Shown here: positions 24,545 to 36,102 of the stretch, in pieces | Layout of the letters: the number at the start of each line of letters is the position of its first letter | Position numbering within the stretch: position 1 is the stretch's first letter | NCBI GenBank assembly: GCA_949317995.1 | Contig: OX439043.1 | Span: 42,661,560-42,725,559 of the forward strand | DNA: 64,000 nt | Reading direction: 5' to 3' | Source of the DNA: Acholoe squamosa | Lineage: Eukaryota > Annelida > Polychaeta > Phyllodocida > Polynoidae | Program-made: the position numbers and the translations under genes | The notes under the pieces: generated by a model | Told to the model about the DNA's origin: nothing | Databases searched by the model: none | The model's input: only the letters and a program-made list of their open reading frames with translations

Positions 24545-24878
24545 TGGGGGGGGGGTCACAACCCAGACTGCAGGGGATTTTCACACATTGAATGTATACT
24601 AGTTATATTTGAGTGCCCTCCCCAGGCTTTGTATCATAACAAGACCTGGTTCTAGCCAACCACTTGTCGTCAGTCCCTGTGGCGCAATGCATAGGGAGTT
24701 GGATTTGGGATCTGAGACTGCAGGTTCGAGCCCTACCCTGGCCATGATAATTTGGTGGGTTTTAACATGTAACATATGACATGTTAGGAGTGCTGATACC
24801 CACCCCAAACCATGCTGATATCCACCTTAAATAGTGCTGATATCCACCCCAAACAGTGCTGATATCCACCTAGGATCT
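24545..24878 (+). mobile_element. SINE S1 copy 2 with 5' extension and 22-bp repeat tail
   Basis: The tRNA-like core starts at 24670 (TCAGTCCCTGTGGCGCAATG) with B box GGTTCGAGCCC near 24723. About 125 bp upstream (GGGGTCACAACCCAGA onward) is shared with the 39-kb copy, so the repeat is longer than its tRNA-like part. The 3' end runs into four units of 22 bp at 24791-24878 starting TGCTGATATCCACC. Confidence 0.8.
24791..24878. repeat. 22-bp tandem repeat, four units
   Basis: TGCTGATACCCACC, then three TGCTGATATCCACC units at a 22-bp spacing, at the end of the SINE. GATATCCA also occurs in the SINE body of copy 1, so the array probably arose by local amplification of the tail. Confidence 0.85.
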
Positions 24879-25162
24879 GCTCATATGGGGTCGCAAAATA
24901 TGCAGGAATATCAGAAGTAGGATATCCAGGAAAAGCACCCTGAGTCACAGAAATCGTGTAATAAACATAAATACACACATCATCGATTAGTTTTATCTTT
25001 ACGTCATATATACAGGGACCTGTCAGTCTCCAAAATGATTTGTAGGTATAGATTCAAGTTTATAGGTTACCGTCCTGCCACATATTTGCTGATAACGATT
25101 ATTATCGAAGTGGTATAAGGAAGCACAGTAAATTGATTATAAAAGAATATTCGGGGAGCATG

Positions 25163-25507
25163 CACTGCAAAAATAGTGTTTAGATCCTAAACAAAATTAT
25201 AAACATATTCCTGCAACATAACCACGTGTACCTTAAGTTTCTAAAGGTATTTAGCCAGAAAAGTGCTTAGCTCAAGTGTATGAAGTGCATGAGGACCCAA
25301 TAAACAGGTTTAGCAGCCATGACGTACATCACCTGTGCCTTTAACACAGACATAACAAAGCTGTGAGTAGGCATATCTGTATTATATTGCCTACGTAGTT
25401 GTTCCTATACCTGTCTATTATCTTTGGATAACAATGAGTAACACACAAAGTAAAACGTCAGTCCTATACCCATTTATCAGAAAATTTTAATATATAACGG
25501 CAATCTA
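25163..25507 (+). mobile_element. left end of a CACTG-type transposon (family D), isolated
   Basis: CACTGCAAAAATAGTGTTTA at 25163 matches the terminus of element D at 28118. No matching inverse end was found downstream, so this is a partial copy. Confidence 0.6.
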
Positions 25508-25750
25508 CACTACAAAATTGGTGTTTACATCCTAAACACAATTAACATTTTTGCGAGCACAATATCCTCCTAAACACATTTAACATTTTTAGAAATATGC
25601 TATGTTTATAGCCAATAGCAATCTGCTTACATTTCAGAGTGTTAAGGTCCATACTTTATTTTCTGATTTTAAGAATTTTGCTTAGATTGTGCTTTCCACT
25701 GAGATTGTGTTTAGGAACTGCTTGTGAATGTATTTAGGTTGAGGACCCAA
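25508..25750 (+). mobile_element. second, diverged left end of family D
   Basis: CACTACAAAATTGGTGTTTA followed by repeated CCTAAACAC/TTTAG words, as in element D. The right terminus is missing. Two left ends lie 345 bp apart in the same orientation. Confidence 0.55.
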
Positions 25751-26140
25751 TGTCATTCATACCCACACTCTGGAGGAATTCTTTAGGCTACAGGATACAA
25801 CTAGGCCTACAATGTGCCACTATTTCATCCCCGACTGCTTTATGGATTTTAGAAATTCGCAAAATGGGTTTCCAAGCACCAAATCAATCCTTATATATAG
25901 TGCAAACGTATCAATGGCCATATCTAATTGGCTCCTATCTCACAAATATTTGTGCGAAAGGGGTCATTTTTGAGATAGGAACATGTGAGTTCCCTATGTT
26001 TCAAAAGCCTCTATCCCCTATCCTTCAAATGGATTATCGATGTTTTTTTATTCACTTTAGGGGTCTGGCAGGATTCTTAGAGATGCAAGGTGCTTCTCTC
26101 ATACGTTTCGTTTGATTTATCCATATTGACCAGATTTGAC

Positions 26141-26587
26141 CCAATTGACACATCTAACAGTACCCCATCTCATTTGACCCAAATTCCACCATGTGAGTCA
26201 ATTTGTCCCAATCGACCTATTTTGACACAGCCATATTGACTTTGGTACTCAAAGTGGGTCAAATAGACAAAGATTGGGCCAAGTGTAGTCAGATTGACCC
26301 AAATTTGGTAAATTGGATCAAATCAGGTCAAAAGAGGTCAAATTAGCCCAAGATAGGGCTAAGATATAACCCAATTTACACATCTAACAGTACCCCATCT
26401 CATTTGACCCAAATTCCACAATGTGAGTCAATTTGTCCCAATCGACCTATTTTGACACAGCCATATTGACTTTGGTACTCAAAGTGGGTCAAATAGACAA
26501 AGATTGGGCCAAGTGTAGTCAGATTGACCCAAATTTGGTAAATTGGATCAAATCAGGTCAAAAGAGGTCAAATTAGCCCAAGATAGG
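26141..26587. repeat. 230-bp tandem duplication
   Basis: The segment CACATCTAACAGTACCCCAT onward is repeated after exactly 230 bp with almost no differences, ending in AATTAGCCCAAGATAG. The duplication is therefore recent. Both copies lie in a longer stretch of degenerate GGTCAAAT/TTGACCCAA words (26120-26900). Confidence 0.95.
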
Positions 26588-26900
26588 TCAATTAACCAAG
26601 ATTGGCCAAAATTGAGTAAGATAGACCAACAATGGGTAAACTTGGTCGGTCAAATCAGGTCAATACTGGTAAAGGTCAAAATGGCCCAAGATAGTTCAGA
26701 TGACCAGAGATTGGACCAAATCGTGTCAGTTATATCCAAGATGGCTAAATTGAGTCAAAACAGCTCAATATGCATCAAGATGGCTCAAATTGTCCCTGGG
26801 GGCCAAGTTAGCCAGAGATGAGGACATTGGTCCAAATAGAGTCAGATTAGCATACGCTTGGTACATTGGGTCAAGCTTCAAGTCAATTCAAACTGTTTAA
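26588..26900. repeat. degenerate GGTCAAAT-type short repeats
   Basis: Words such as TAGGTCAA, TTGGTCGGTCAAAT, AGGTCAA and ATGGCTCAAATTG recur every 10-25 bp. Open frames across them are repeat-driven. Confidence 0.6.
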
Positions 26901-28117
26901 CAGATAGGCACTTCACTTAGGCCCTATGTCTCAAGCAGAGAATTTCGAGAGAGGCATTTTGAGAATTACAACGTCACCATCGGGAAAAGGTGTCTTCAGG
27001 CAATGGTTCATACATGAACAAACACAAAATAAGGCTATGCAAAGTGTTATTTTCAATCTGTTTGAAATGATGATGTACTGTAAAAGATGTAATTATTATG
27101 TGTTTGTCCAAGTTGCCTGAAATATGGTGACATTTGGCTTTTTCTGGGAGTTCAGTGAGGATTAATGTCAGTGTGGCAAGTTATGTACTGACATGTATAG
27201 GTGGCAAATGCTTCATGGGCAACCATTGAAAACTGGCGATGTATGGCGAACGAAGTCTATGGGACTAATTTGTTAGAGCGAGACCTGTATCTGACCTGGA
27301 GATTATTTCAAAGTGACCTAATATAACCCTTTTTGTGATTTTAGTGTTGGTCAGATCTTTGGATTTTATCATCACCTGTGATAGTGCTCTCTGTAGATAG
27401 TGATGTTAGCTTCCTCAAATTATCAATTACTATTTCACCCACACTCTTGGTTTAACCCTCCTAACACAAGGGGTGCTGTTAGTGTATGTTGTGCTCCCTC
27501 TAACAGACCCTAATTGGATAGTGCAGGCTACGCGGATAGCTGCAGGCACATGCTACCAGAGCACAATGTGATAGGCATGGATTTTGCTAACATAGCAGGG
27601 TGGGGTTAGGTTAGGCTATTTTGAAAAAAAAAAACAACTCCCGCTTCACTTAGTTAAGGGTCAGCAGGGCATTTCAAAACGATATATATAGCTGTGGTTT
27701 TGAAATGCCCTCCTGTTTATGCCTTATCCTTATTTAAAACCTTTCAGAGGCTGCCATAAAGAGTGCCTTTCTCATGGTCTTTTATACCAGTTTTCCATTT
27801 CCTTTGCTGTCAGCTGTCTAGATCGAATCAACAAACACCTTTTTCCTCTTTGAGATATTTGTAGAACATGTAGCGTGGCAATTAGGGTTCCTGGAAGACG
27901 ACAATGCATGAACGGAGGCGGACAGGCAATTGAGGGATTCCAGCCATCCCCTTACCTTCATTTCCGAAACTCCTGTTAGTCTGAGAGAGAAAGAATAAAC
28001 AACAAATTAACTACTATCCTTAAACAACCTGTTATCAGTGCAGGAGGGTGTTGCTCCTATAGTAAAAGAAAGAGCTGGCTAAAAATGCCCTCATTTCCAG
28101 TCCTTTCTTTTCGTGTA
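26901..28117. other. no recognisable gene; one 15-bp stem-loop
   Basis: Otherwise featureless sequence containing the hairpin at 27666-27711 and an A-run at 27626. Confidence 0.35.
27666..27711. repeat. perfect inverted repeat (stem-loop)
   Basis: AGGGCATTTCAAAAC and GTTTTGAAATGCCCT flank a 16-base AT-rich loop. The flanks pair only partly. It could be a MITE core or a small RNA hairpin; nothing favours a miRNA strongly. Confidence 0.6.
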
Positions 28118-28988
28118 CACTGCAAAAATGGTGTTTAGATCCTAAACACAATTCTAAACATATTCTTGCAATGTTTTTGTAATCACATTAATTTCCTACA
28201 CATGTTTAGCCAAACAATGTGCTAAGCTCAAGTGTTTAGAAATCTAGATGTTTAGGTTTAAACTTTGTGTTTAGATATCTATGAATTTTTGTGTTTAGAT
28301 GTCTAAATGCTTTGACAGAGAGTTGTGGTGTGCAGACATGTATATATTTAAAAAAAAGATGTCTTTTGTTTGTCTCTCATTTACTGGGGGGGGGGGGGTA
28401 TTTACATGTCAAAGTCTCCAAAGATGTCAGCCACACCTATTTTTGTGTGCGTGTATGTACACACTGCATCAGAATGAGAGACTTGAGAAAGTACACCAGC
28501 TTGGCAGGAAGGAAATTGCTTTGTCTATTCCAGAATAACATGAAATAGTTGTCCGTCATTGAGCTTATTGATTATTTCATGCTAATGATGGTGGTGTAAG
28601 GTGAATCTAGTCAACTTTCTATTGCCCTTTCTATTCTCATGACATCCAATGAATAGAAACTATAATAAACATGGGGTTTGGGTACATTTGTCACAAAAAT
28701 TGATTATAATTGTGTAAGGATAGTCCATTTAAAGGTAGTGCTGCTACCTGGTATGGATTCAACATCCAAGTATCTAAACATAATGATGTTTAAATCTAAA
28801 CACCTATTATTCAACTGTTTAAACTCTAGACATCTAAACATGTTTAGCAAAAATGTTTATGTAGTTAGAATAAAAGTGTTCATTTCCTAAATGTGTAGTC
28901 AATGAGACACCTAACTGACCTATATCTTTAGGTTTTAAACTTGTTTAGACCTAAACATGTTAAAAATTTAAACACTATTTTTGCAGTG
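28118..28988. mobile_element. TIR DNA transposon, element D (871 bp)
   Basis: The left end CACTGCAAAAATGGTGTTTA and right end TTAAACACTATTTTTGCAGTG are inverse over about 20 bp, with TA duplicated outside both ends. Subterminal words GTTTAGATCCTAAAC, CTAAACAT and TTTAGACCTAAACAT recur on both sides. Non-coding, hence non-autonomous. The CACTG terminus and 2-bp duplication fit the CMC/EnSpm group (inference). A 14-G run interrupts it near 28385. Confidence 0.85.
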
Positions 28989-30131
28989 TAGCTATAACTT
29001 GTCCCTTTTGTTGCTCACAAGTGGTCATTCAAGTATGGTGCTAAAAAAAGGGGGATTTGAGTAAGTACCTAGTTGGGAGAACTCAGTCAGTATAATATAC
29101 TATAGAGTGTGTGACATGAGTAGGTAGCTGATAGTGCAGCTCTCTCTGTTTTAAACAAGGCAGGTGACTTTTCAGACTAATGTTGTGAGTGTAAGTTAAA
29201 TGGTGAAGCAGAGTGTGACTTCTTTTGAAAAGAGGATACCTACTGGCAGCTCTTTTTACCATAGGAGCAACACGCTCCTTGGAACACAGCTGTAAACCTA
29301 GTTCCATCCAATTGGTGCTTGAGCATTGAATGTTTAAGATATGAGATGTCCCTATACATATCAAATGTGTGAAAGCAAGACTATCCAGCATATTTTGAGA
29401 ACACAGGGACGGTCATGAAAATGTGCTATAACAAATGTGAACACTTTTCTTTTTTGAGTTGTTGTCGTAAACCACACTAACCCTTCGGCCCCAATATCCT
29501 CTATACCTTTAAACATCAAACGTTTTCCCCAATATTAGCACTGCTCTTTATAAGGTCCTGACGCCTGTCCACCTGTGGGAGGGGTTGGGAAAGGCAGGGC
29601 TGACCAGCCTGTCGTTTCTCAAATGGCGACAGATAGATATTCTTTGCAGGAACTAGACAAGCCTTATACCCCGGGCCTTATACCGCTAGTCCACAAGGAC
29701 TATCGCCAGATTTGATATAGGCTATGTATGGCTCAGTCACGTGGTACAGGCAAAATGGACTAAGAGTTTTAGGGTCCAAACTGTACAGAGGACATCCATT
29801 TAGTAAGCCTACATGAGACCCTACATGAGGCAGTACAGATGGCACTGTATAAACATATCATCCTACATAGGGAGAGCATCCTGGACCATTTGACCCGGTC
29901 CATCCGTCCCTTCGATGGTAGGTTTTTAAACGTTCTTTGAATCATTTTCTACATCAAACCGATATGTGCTATGAATATAAGGGTTATTTTGACTATAACC
30001 CTGATTTAGAAGATTCCTAATAGTAGCCCGGGAATTGTGGCTATGCATTACCATGCAGGTGTTCTGAAATTGTCAGTAGAGTAGACAGGCAAGATAGGGT
30101 GCACAGGGGCAGCACATACAACGATTTCTGG
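28989..30131. other. no recognisable gene
   Basis: The frame at 29083-29391 (102 codons, minus) has no domain features. Nothing else stands out. Confidence 0.35.
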
Positions 30132-31086
30132 TAGGGTAGATTAACCTAAAGACGACCACATACCTTTAGAGTCGACCACCTGTCAGCTAGATCTTTCTCA
30201 CTCTCACATGTACTGCTTTGGTCCTGAACCCTAATATTATTGAAATAGAGGTGTTATAGTACCCTATAGAATGATGCCCTGGAATATATGAAGTAATTGC
30301 CATTGCATGATAAGACTCTAAAGTTCCCATGTTTGAATGGTTTTTACCATGACCAGCTAGCCATTTCATCACAATTCTCCAGCTTTGGTTCAATAATTTG
30401 AAGATGACAAGTGCTCACATATACAACATTTTGACTCTAGGAATTGATAATATCTTTGCTAAATGATAGCATAAGGAAAAGTGCAGAAATGTTAAATACT
30501 TTCTGCATAGGACTTATTTCCTAGAACATACATATTTTCTTATGATGCATTAGTATTATTTATGCCATTTTACTGCATATCTATATAATACACTTATTCC
30601 TTTTTCAAATAATAGTTTAATGATCATAGTGCCATTAAAAGGGTAGTTATCAAGTGGTCCACTCAAGGTGCAAGGTGGTCATCTCAGGGTGAAAATAGAC
30701 TAAATAAGATGGTCTTAGAAATGATGAAAAACAGATACTGCATATCTATATAATACACTTATTCTTTTTTTCAAATAATAGTTTAATGATCATAGTGCCA
30801 TTAAAAGGGTAGTTATCAGGTGGTCCACTCAAGGTGCAAGGTGGTCATCTCAGGGTGAAAATAGACTAACTAAGATGGTCTTAGAAATGATGAAAAACAA
30901 TAGATAAACTTTACACATGGATTTGAAAAAGGTAATTGGTCAAAAGGCCCAAATAATTGCCTTTCACTTAGTACCTTGGGGAACCCTAAGGACCTATTAG
31001 ACTCAAAGATATTAGCTACCGCATTTCCCTTATTGAAAACCTGCACAGGAACAGTCATCTGTAGGTTAAAAGAAAAGACAACCCTA
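30132..31086. mobile_element. TIR element family F, copy 1
   Basis: Left end TAGGGTAGATTAACCTAAAGACGACC (20 bases of it diagnostic). The right end is worn: ACAGTCATCTGTAGGTTAA and then ACCCTA. The interior (GGTGTTATAGTACCCTATAG, GGTGGTCATCTCAGGGTG) matches copy 2 at 34.9-36.1 kb. Non-coding. It contains a 165-bp internal duplication. Confidence 0.75.
30571..30899. repeat. 165-bp internal tandem duplication in F copy 1
   Basis: TACTGCATATCTATATAATA begins at 30571 and again at 30736. The two units differ at only a few positions. Copy 2 of family F has one unit, so the duplication happened after the family spread. Confidence 0.95.
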
Positions 31087-32640
31087 TTTACATGTTGATT
31101 TATTTTGATAGGCTTTGTGCTAAGAAAAATTATTTTGGCATACTCACTGAACTAGGCACTTCTATAAGGGAGAGCAGCAGGCACTTCTGCTGCATTGTAT
31201 GACGTCACAATTGACCAAATGCAGCAGAACTGTGACTGCACAGCACTGCTGAACAACAGTCAAATGCTTTCCATATCTTTATCTGGACCATGGTTATTCA
31301 TCTACTTTGAAAATAGGCATTAAATGGCCCATGGGAGGGTCCCAAAATGATATAATTACGTTTTTTTTCTACTTCAATACTCTATTTATAAACGTATTTT
31401 ACAACAGCCTTCATACGTAATCAATACAGTTCCTCATGAAAATAGGGTGTTTTTTTTTTCTTTTTTATCTACCCTATAGACTACAACACAATGTTCAGTA
31501 TCTCTCGGTATGACTTATCACATTCGTTTAACTTTTGTATACATGAAAAAGCATTTATGCAGTGGAGATAACTTTAAGACTTTAAGAGAATGCATGCCAT
31601 AAGCCACAGCAAGGGTATGAAATGGTCTTTATTCCTTACGTCTATGTATGTAATTCTACCCCCTTTGTAAACCGCCCCCTAAACTCATGAAGACTCTATA
31701 AGCCGCATTAGACCCTTGAAATAGTCCCTTATAAGTTATACATGGGGTTTTACTATAATTCATACTCGTTTTAGGTATCCATAGCTGCGATAAGGGGGAT
31801 GTCCGGGGTGAGGTGGGATTTTTCACGGGGGAAGGGTCTCCTAGAACCATTTAAGTGTGGGGTCTGAGAGAAGTCCTTGCTATATAAACATTAATATTTG
31901 TCAAGTTTTGGTCGACTGTTAGCAAATACGATGATAAAACAGAATGTCAATAAAACTGAATATACGTTTGGTTTATGTGGTTCATAATGGGATGTTCAAA
32001 TGCAATCGGACCAAGTCAGGTCACCATTGCATTCCCCATCATTCAATGCCATGAAGTAATCTAAACGTCAACTGAGGACACAGTTCTTTCAGGTAACACA
32101 CGCTTCTCTTCATTGTCCTTAAGGCTATTCACAGACCCAGTTTCTCAGTCACATACTTCGCATGAGGTCAGTGTGAAGCCAACATGACTAATCCGCCCTT
32201 TCAGATCCAGTTCTTATCTTACTCCGGGGCCTATGGATGATATAATCAATGATAATGGATTCTATATTCCAACCACCATGATCGCCTGAGGTAGATTATT
32301 ACACCATCTTACCTTCTTATCTTATCATCTGTCTCGTTGAATTGAAAAAATAAAGTTCATATTCACAGTTGCATCTGTATCAATAACAGTATTGCCTGTT
32401 ATAAGTATGGGCTAGGACAGGCCAAAGATAAAAATTGTCCAGGTTGTTAAGCTATCTGGATCAAAAGCATTATATTTATCCCCTCCCCATCGTAACCTTC
32501 CCTAATCCAAAATCATAAAAGAGCATTATCTATGTTTGTATGTTTCATATAAAACAGTATGCATTCCACTGAGATGTAGCCTACGGTAATAAATATCTTA
32601 ATGTCAATATTCACAATCTCTAAAGGAATTGATTTGATTA
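31087..32640. other. no recognisable gene
   Basis: Contains a small inverted repeat with CRE-like TGACGTCA in its loop (31185-31229). Otherwise no coding or repeat signal. Confidence 0.35.
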
Positions 32641-32699
32641 ATGAGAATGGCACAATGGTATCTAGTATGCGTGGGCTGTCGACTTCACCCCATCTAACA

Positions 32700-33060
32700 C
32701 TCCAACACTTTATAGGACACTTACTAAATTGACTCCCCAGGTAAGCCCTGATATACTTTGTATGGTATCTGAAATTGAAAGCGCCTGTATCAGAGTCTGT
32801 AGGAGCCTGTTCACAGCTATCAGGCTTAATTACCTACACCTTGGGATATGGCTAATCTACCCATGTTCAGTTTGATAACAGCACCAGTGCCGAGCTCCGA
32901 GTCTGATTGCATTAGTCTAGGCTAATTAAGTCTCTGTAAACAGCTCAGGTGGGATAGTACGTCTACAGTCCGCCAATCATGATGATTCCCTCTTATCCTA
33001 ATGCAAAGCCGAGTGCTATTTCCATAATATTACAAGATAGTTAATGGTGCCCACCAGCAG
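32700..33060. promoter_or_regulatory. candidate cis-regulatory stretch
   Basis: Unique-looking DNA with homeodomain-type cores (GGCTTAATTACC, GGCTAATTAAG, CCAATCATGATGATT) and E-box-like CAGGTG/CAGCTC words, about 1 kb upstream of the possible first exon at 34040. Only motif density supports this. Confidence 0.15.
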
Positions 33061-33449
33061 GTGTGGCTGCAGATGGTATTGCGAGATGAGTCAACGGGTG
33101 GCACCATCAGATCAGCCAATTTAGCCATCATATGAGTCAGATATGTCCTATATAAGGTAAAGGCACCCATTTCGGATGCTCCTGATCAAACAATAGGTGA
33201 CCAACCTGAAAAGGCTGCAAATTCTTATCTATGTGCCATCCTTGTGAGCATACGTTATATGGCTTTATACCACTATTCGGCCACCTGGCTTACTGTTATG
33301 CCCTCTCCTACCAGTGCATTATGAGAGCATATACGCACATGTGCATTTTTGGGATTTTTGGATATACTTTTTCGAGGTCAAGTTGGACTTAGAATATTTT
33401 GGGAGACGCTGGCGGACATAGAAATTTAGTCTCGCCATTGTTTCAAGGT

Positions 33450-33535
33450 GAAAAATCGTCCAAACTCGTACAAGGATTGAACCCCGGCCGCAGTGGTGGT
33501 AGGCGAAGGCCTTAGCCATTGCGCTACACTGAACG
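33450..33535 (-). mobile_element. tRNA-derived SINE head
   Basis: On the minus strand TAGCGCAATGGCTAAGG is an A-box-like element and GGTTCAATCC a B box, about 30 bases apart, with a CCTACC anticodon-side stretch between. No intact cloverleaf is evident. A different family from S1. Confidence 0.65.
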
Positions 33536-33699
33536 GTGATGAAACCCAATGCGAAGGTAAATAAGTTCTAACCTGGAGTCCTAGCCGTATGTTTTCAATC
33601 AGTTTTCGTCCTGAATCCAAGCTTTTCATGTTATAATATTGAAATCCCAAGACGTTTTCGATCCACAGACGAGGAATGCGTGCTAATTTTCTCCATTTT

Positions 33700-33900
33700 C
33701 TTCGATATAAATAAGAATCCATTGATTTTCCCAACGTACGCGGGTCGCGGTCCGGCCATTCCCACCCGCCTCCTTGTCCGGCGAAAGTGTGTCAGTGGCC
33801 CGGATGTAGATATAGGTCAACTGCTCGCTGTACAAGAAAGACGCCGAAAATTTCGGACCGTTTTGGAAAATCAATGGATTCTTATTTATTTTGAATATAT
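33700..33900. repeat. inverted repeat flanking a CpG-rich core
   Basis: AATAAGAATCCATTGATTTTCC near 33710 is inverted as GGAAAATCAATGGATTCTTA near 33864. The 130-bp core (CGCGGGTCGCGGTCCGGCC, CCGAAAATTTCGG) is far more CpG-rich than its surroundings. Possibly a MITE; it also lies just upstream of the candidate exon. Confidence 0.6.
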
Positions 33901-34039
33901 CGGACATATCAAGCATGGAGTACTCATCTAGAATGTCTAAGGATATGTATGTTTTAATTTGAAAACTTGTCATGGTTGGATTCGATACGAAAAGTGACTG
34001 TATACACAGCGGTACCTCTCCTGGCAAGGAACAAAAACA

Positions 34040-34123
34040 ATGGCTTCGCGCAGAGCGCTGACCCAGGCCGTATCGCTTGCTTTTACAAAATGCCTTCTCA
34101 TGGCTATATTCTGTGGATATCAG
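34040..34123 (+). CDS. candidate first coding exon with signal-peptide-like sequence
   Basis: An ATG in good initiation context (ACAAAAACAATGG) opens a frame of exactly 28 codons that ends at CAG/GTAAGA, a strong splice-donor match. The peptide starts MASRRALTQAV and continues through hydrophobic SLAF and CLLMAIFCGY: a basic n-region followed by a hydrophobic segment, as in a signal peptide or N-terminal anchor. I found no downstream exon, promoter element or homologue. The next recognisable features are transposons. A chance arrangement or a transposon exon is equally possible. Confidence 0.25.
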
Positions 34124-34166
34124 GTAAGAAATTAATACAAAATGGAGGAAAAGGTGGTATAAATGC

Positions 34167-34285
34167 AATATGGCATAAATATGCCAGCACACGGGTGGTA
34201 TATTGACGATATTGCACTCGGCCTAACGGCCTCGTGCAATATTCGTCAATATACCACCCTTGTGCTGCCATATTTATGCTATATT
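34167..34285. mobile_element. hairpin MITE, 119 bp
   Basis: The arms AATATGGCATAAATATGCCA and the inverse TATTTATGCTATATT enclose GGTGGTATATTGACGATATT and its inverse, with a central GGCCTAACGGCC. Nearly the whole element pairs with itself. Confidence 0.85.
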
Positions 34286-34341
34286 CCATTAATATGTGTT
34301 TGTGAAGGAATTCGTTAGGAAGCTGTTATTGTATTCATTTC

Positions 34342-34616
34342 ACTGCAAAACCTAAAAAGATCCGAAACTCGTCAGTGGTGACAACTTCAGGTACTCAGAT
34401 TGACAATAACTAAATCTTCAACTTTAGGTGGTCAAAATGACGACTTTAGGTCGTCATGATGGCGACCTAATTCATCAGTATGACAATACTGACAATACAG
34501 AGTTGTCATAGTGATGACTTAGACAGTCAGGATAACGACCTAAAGTCATCATTTTGACCACCTAAAGTAGTAGATTTAGGTATCGTGACATATTTCGGAC
34601 CTTCCTGGTTTTCAGT
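34342..34616. mobile_element. palindromic MITE family P, copy 1 (diverged)
   Basis: Ends ACTGCAAAACC and GGTTTTCAGT. Inner blocks (TTTAGGTGGTCAAAATGACG, CGACTTTAGGTCGTCAT) are mirrored on the other side as ATGACGACCTAAA-type words. Same family as 60655-60956, with more differences between arms. Confidence 0.85.
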
Positions 34617-34931
34617 GTTGAAAACATCACATTGCACCTAAAGTCGGACACATTATGTCAGATCCTACCCTAGAGTCGGATACTACCTTTCTCATTGATT
34701 CATATATATATATGAATGTATACAGACCAGAATTTAAGGTAAAAGAAATCATTGAATGATGTTTGAATCAAAATACACCTAGATGCACGGATACAATATT
34801 TTCATTGTATTAAACATATTTACTACAAACAGGTCCCATCTTATCAAACAATAACAATACAGACTATATGTCAGAACCAAAATCCCTGGCCATGACCTCT
34901 TATGTGTATAATGCAAAGCCAATCTGTCATG

Positions 34932-36102
34932 TAGGGTAGGTTAACCTAAAGACGACCACATACCTTGAGTTGACCACCTGCCACCTTGTTTTTCTCACTT
35001 TTACATCTACTGTATGGGGCTGTACCTCTAGTATTAATGAAATAGAGGTGCTATAGTATCCCATGGACTGGCCACCTATGATATGTTGAGTAGTTATTAT
35101 TGTATAACAATACACTGAAGTACCCATGTTTGACTGGTTTTTATCATGGCCAACTGGCCATTTCTCCAGAAATCTTTAACTTTGGTTGCAGATTCTAAAC
35201 ATTGAGATTGTTCACATGTACCAAATATTGATTCTAGACATAAATATATATCATAAGTAAATGATGACATAAGCAAATGTTCAGAAATGTTAAATACTTT
35301 CAGTTTAGGACTCATTTTCCCAGGCATGCCAATTTCAACATGAGATGACCACCATTCCACCTTGAGTCGACCACCACTCACAGAGAGAGTTATGCCTTTA
35401 ATTGAGTAGAAACCACTGATTATGTAGGATTACATTAAAAGATTCATATCCATAATATCTTGGGACATTGCATTCTCTGGATTATATCTCTATGCATGGG
35501 TTTCAAACTTTGCTGTTTTCCTATTATGAGTAATATGCAAAGGAACCATATGACATCAAGAACATAAATGCTAAGTCAAGCAAAATGTTACTGTGGTGGA
35601 TTTTGATCATAAAACAAAGGCTTTTTAATACAGGGCTAGGATTATTAACTCTAATTGGATGGGAATGGCAACTACGATGAACATAATCTTTACTGAAATA
35701 TCCCTTCCAATTTAGCTGCTGCAAAACATATATTTTCATTATAGTGCAGCACCATCAACAGTAAAATTATATTGTATATTTATGTAAGACACTTTTTTTT
35801 TGTTGAAATTATGGCCTAATGAAAATGGCCCCATTCAAAGGCTGTGTATCAAGTGGTCGTCTCAAGGTGTAAAGTGGTCATCTCAAGGTGAAAATGAACT
35901 AAATGGAATGTTCTTAGTAATGATGATAAACTAGATATATATTACACACATGGATTTAGCAGGTAAAGAAGCCTAAACAATTATCTTTCATTCAGTGCCT
36001 TTTGGAAGTCTGAGGACCTAAAACTCTCAGAGATATTACCCACTACAAATCCTTCATTAAAGGCCTGCAAAGGAACGGTCGTCTTTAGGTTAATCTACCC
36101 TA
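34932..36102. mobile_element. TIR element family F, copy 2 (1.17 kb)
   Basis: Left end TAGGGTAGGTTAACCTAAAG and right end CTTTAGGTTAATCTACCCTA are inverse over about 26 bp. Subterminal GAGTTGACCACC and GTGGTCRTCTCAAGGTG words recur near both ends. No coding capacity. Better preserved at the right end than copy 1. Confidence 0.85.
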
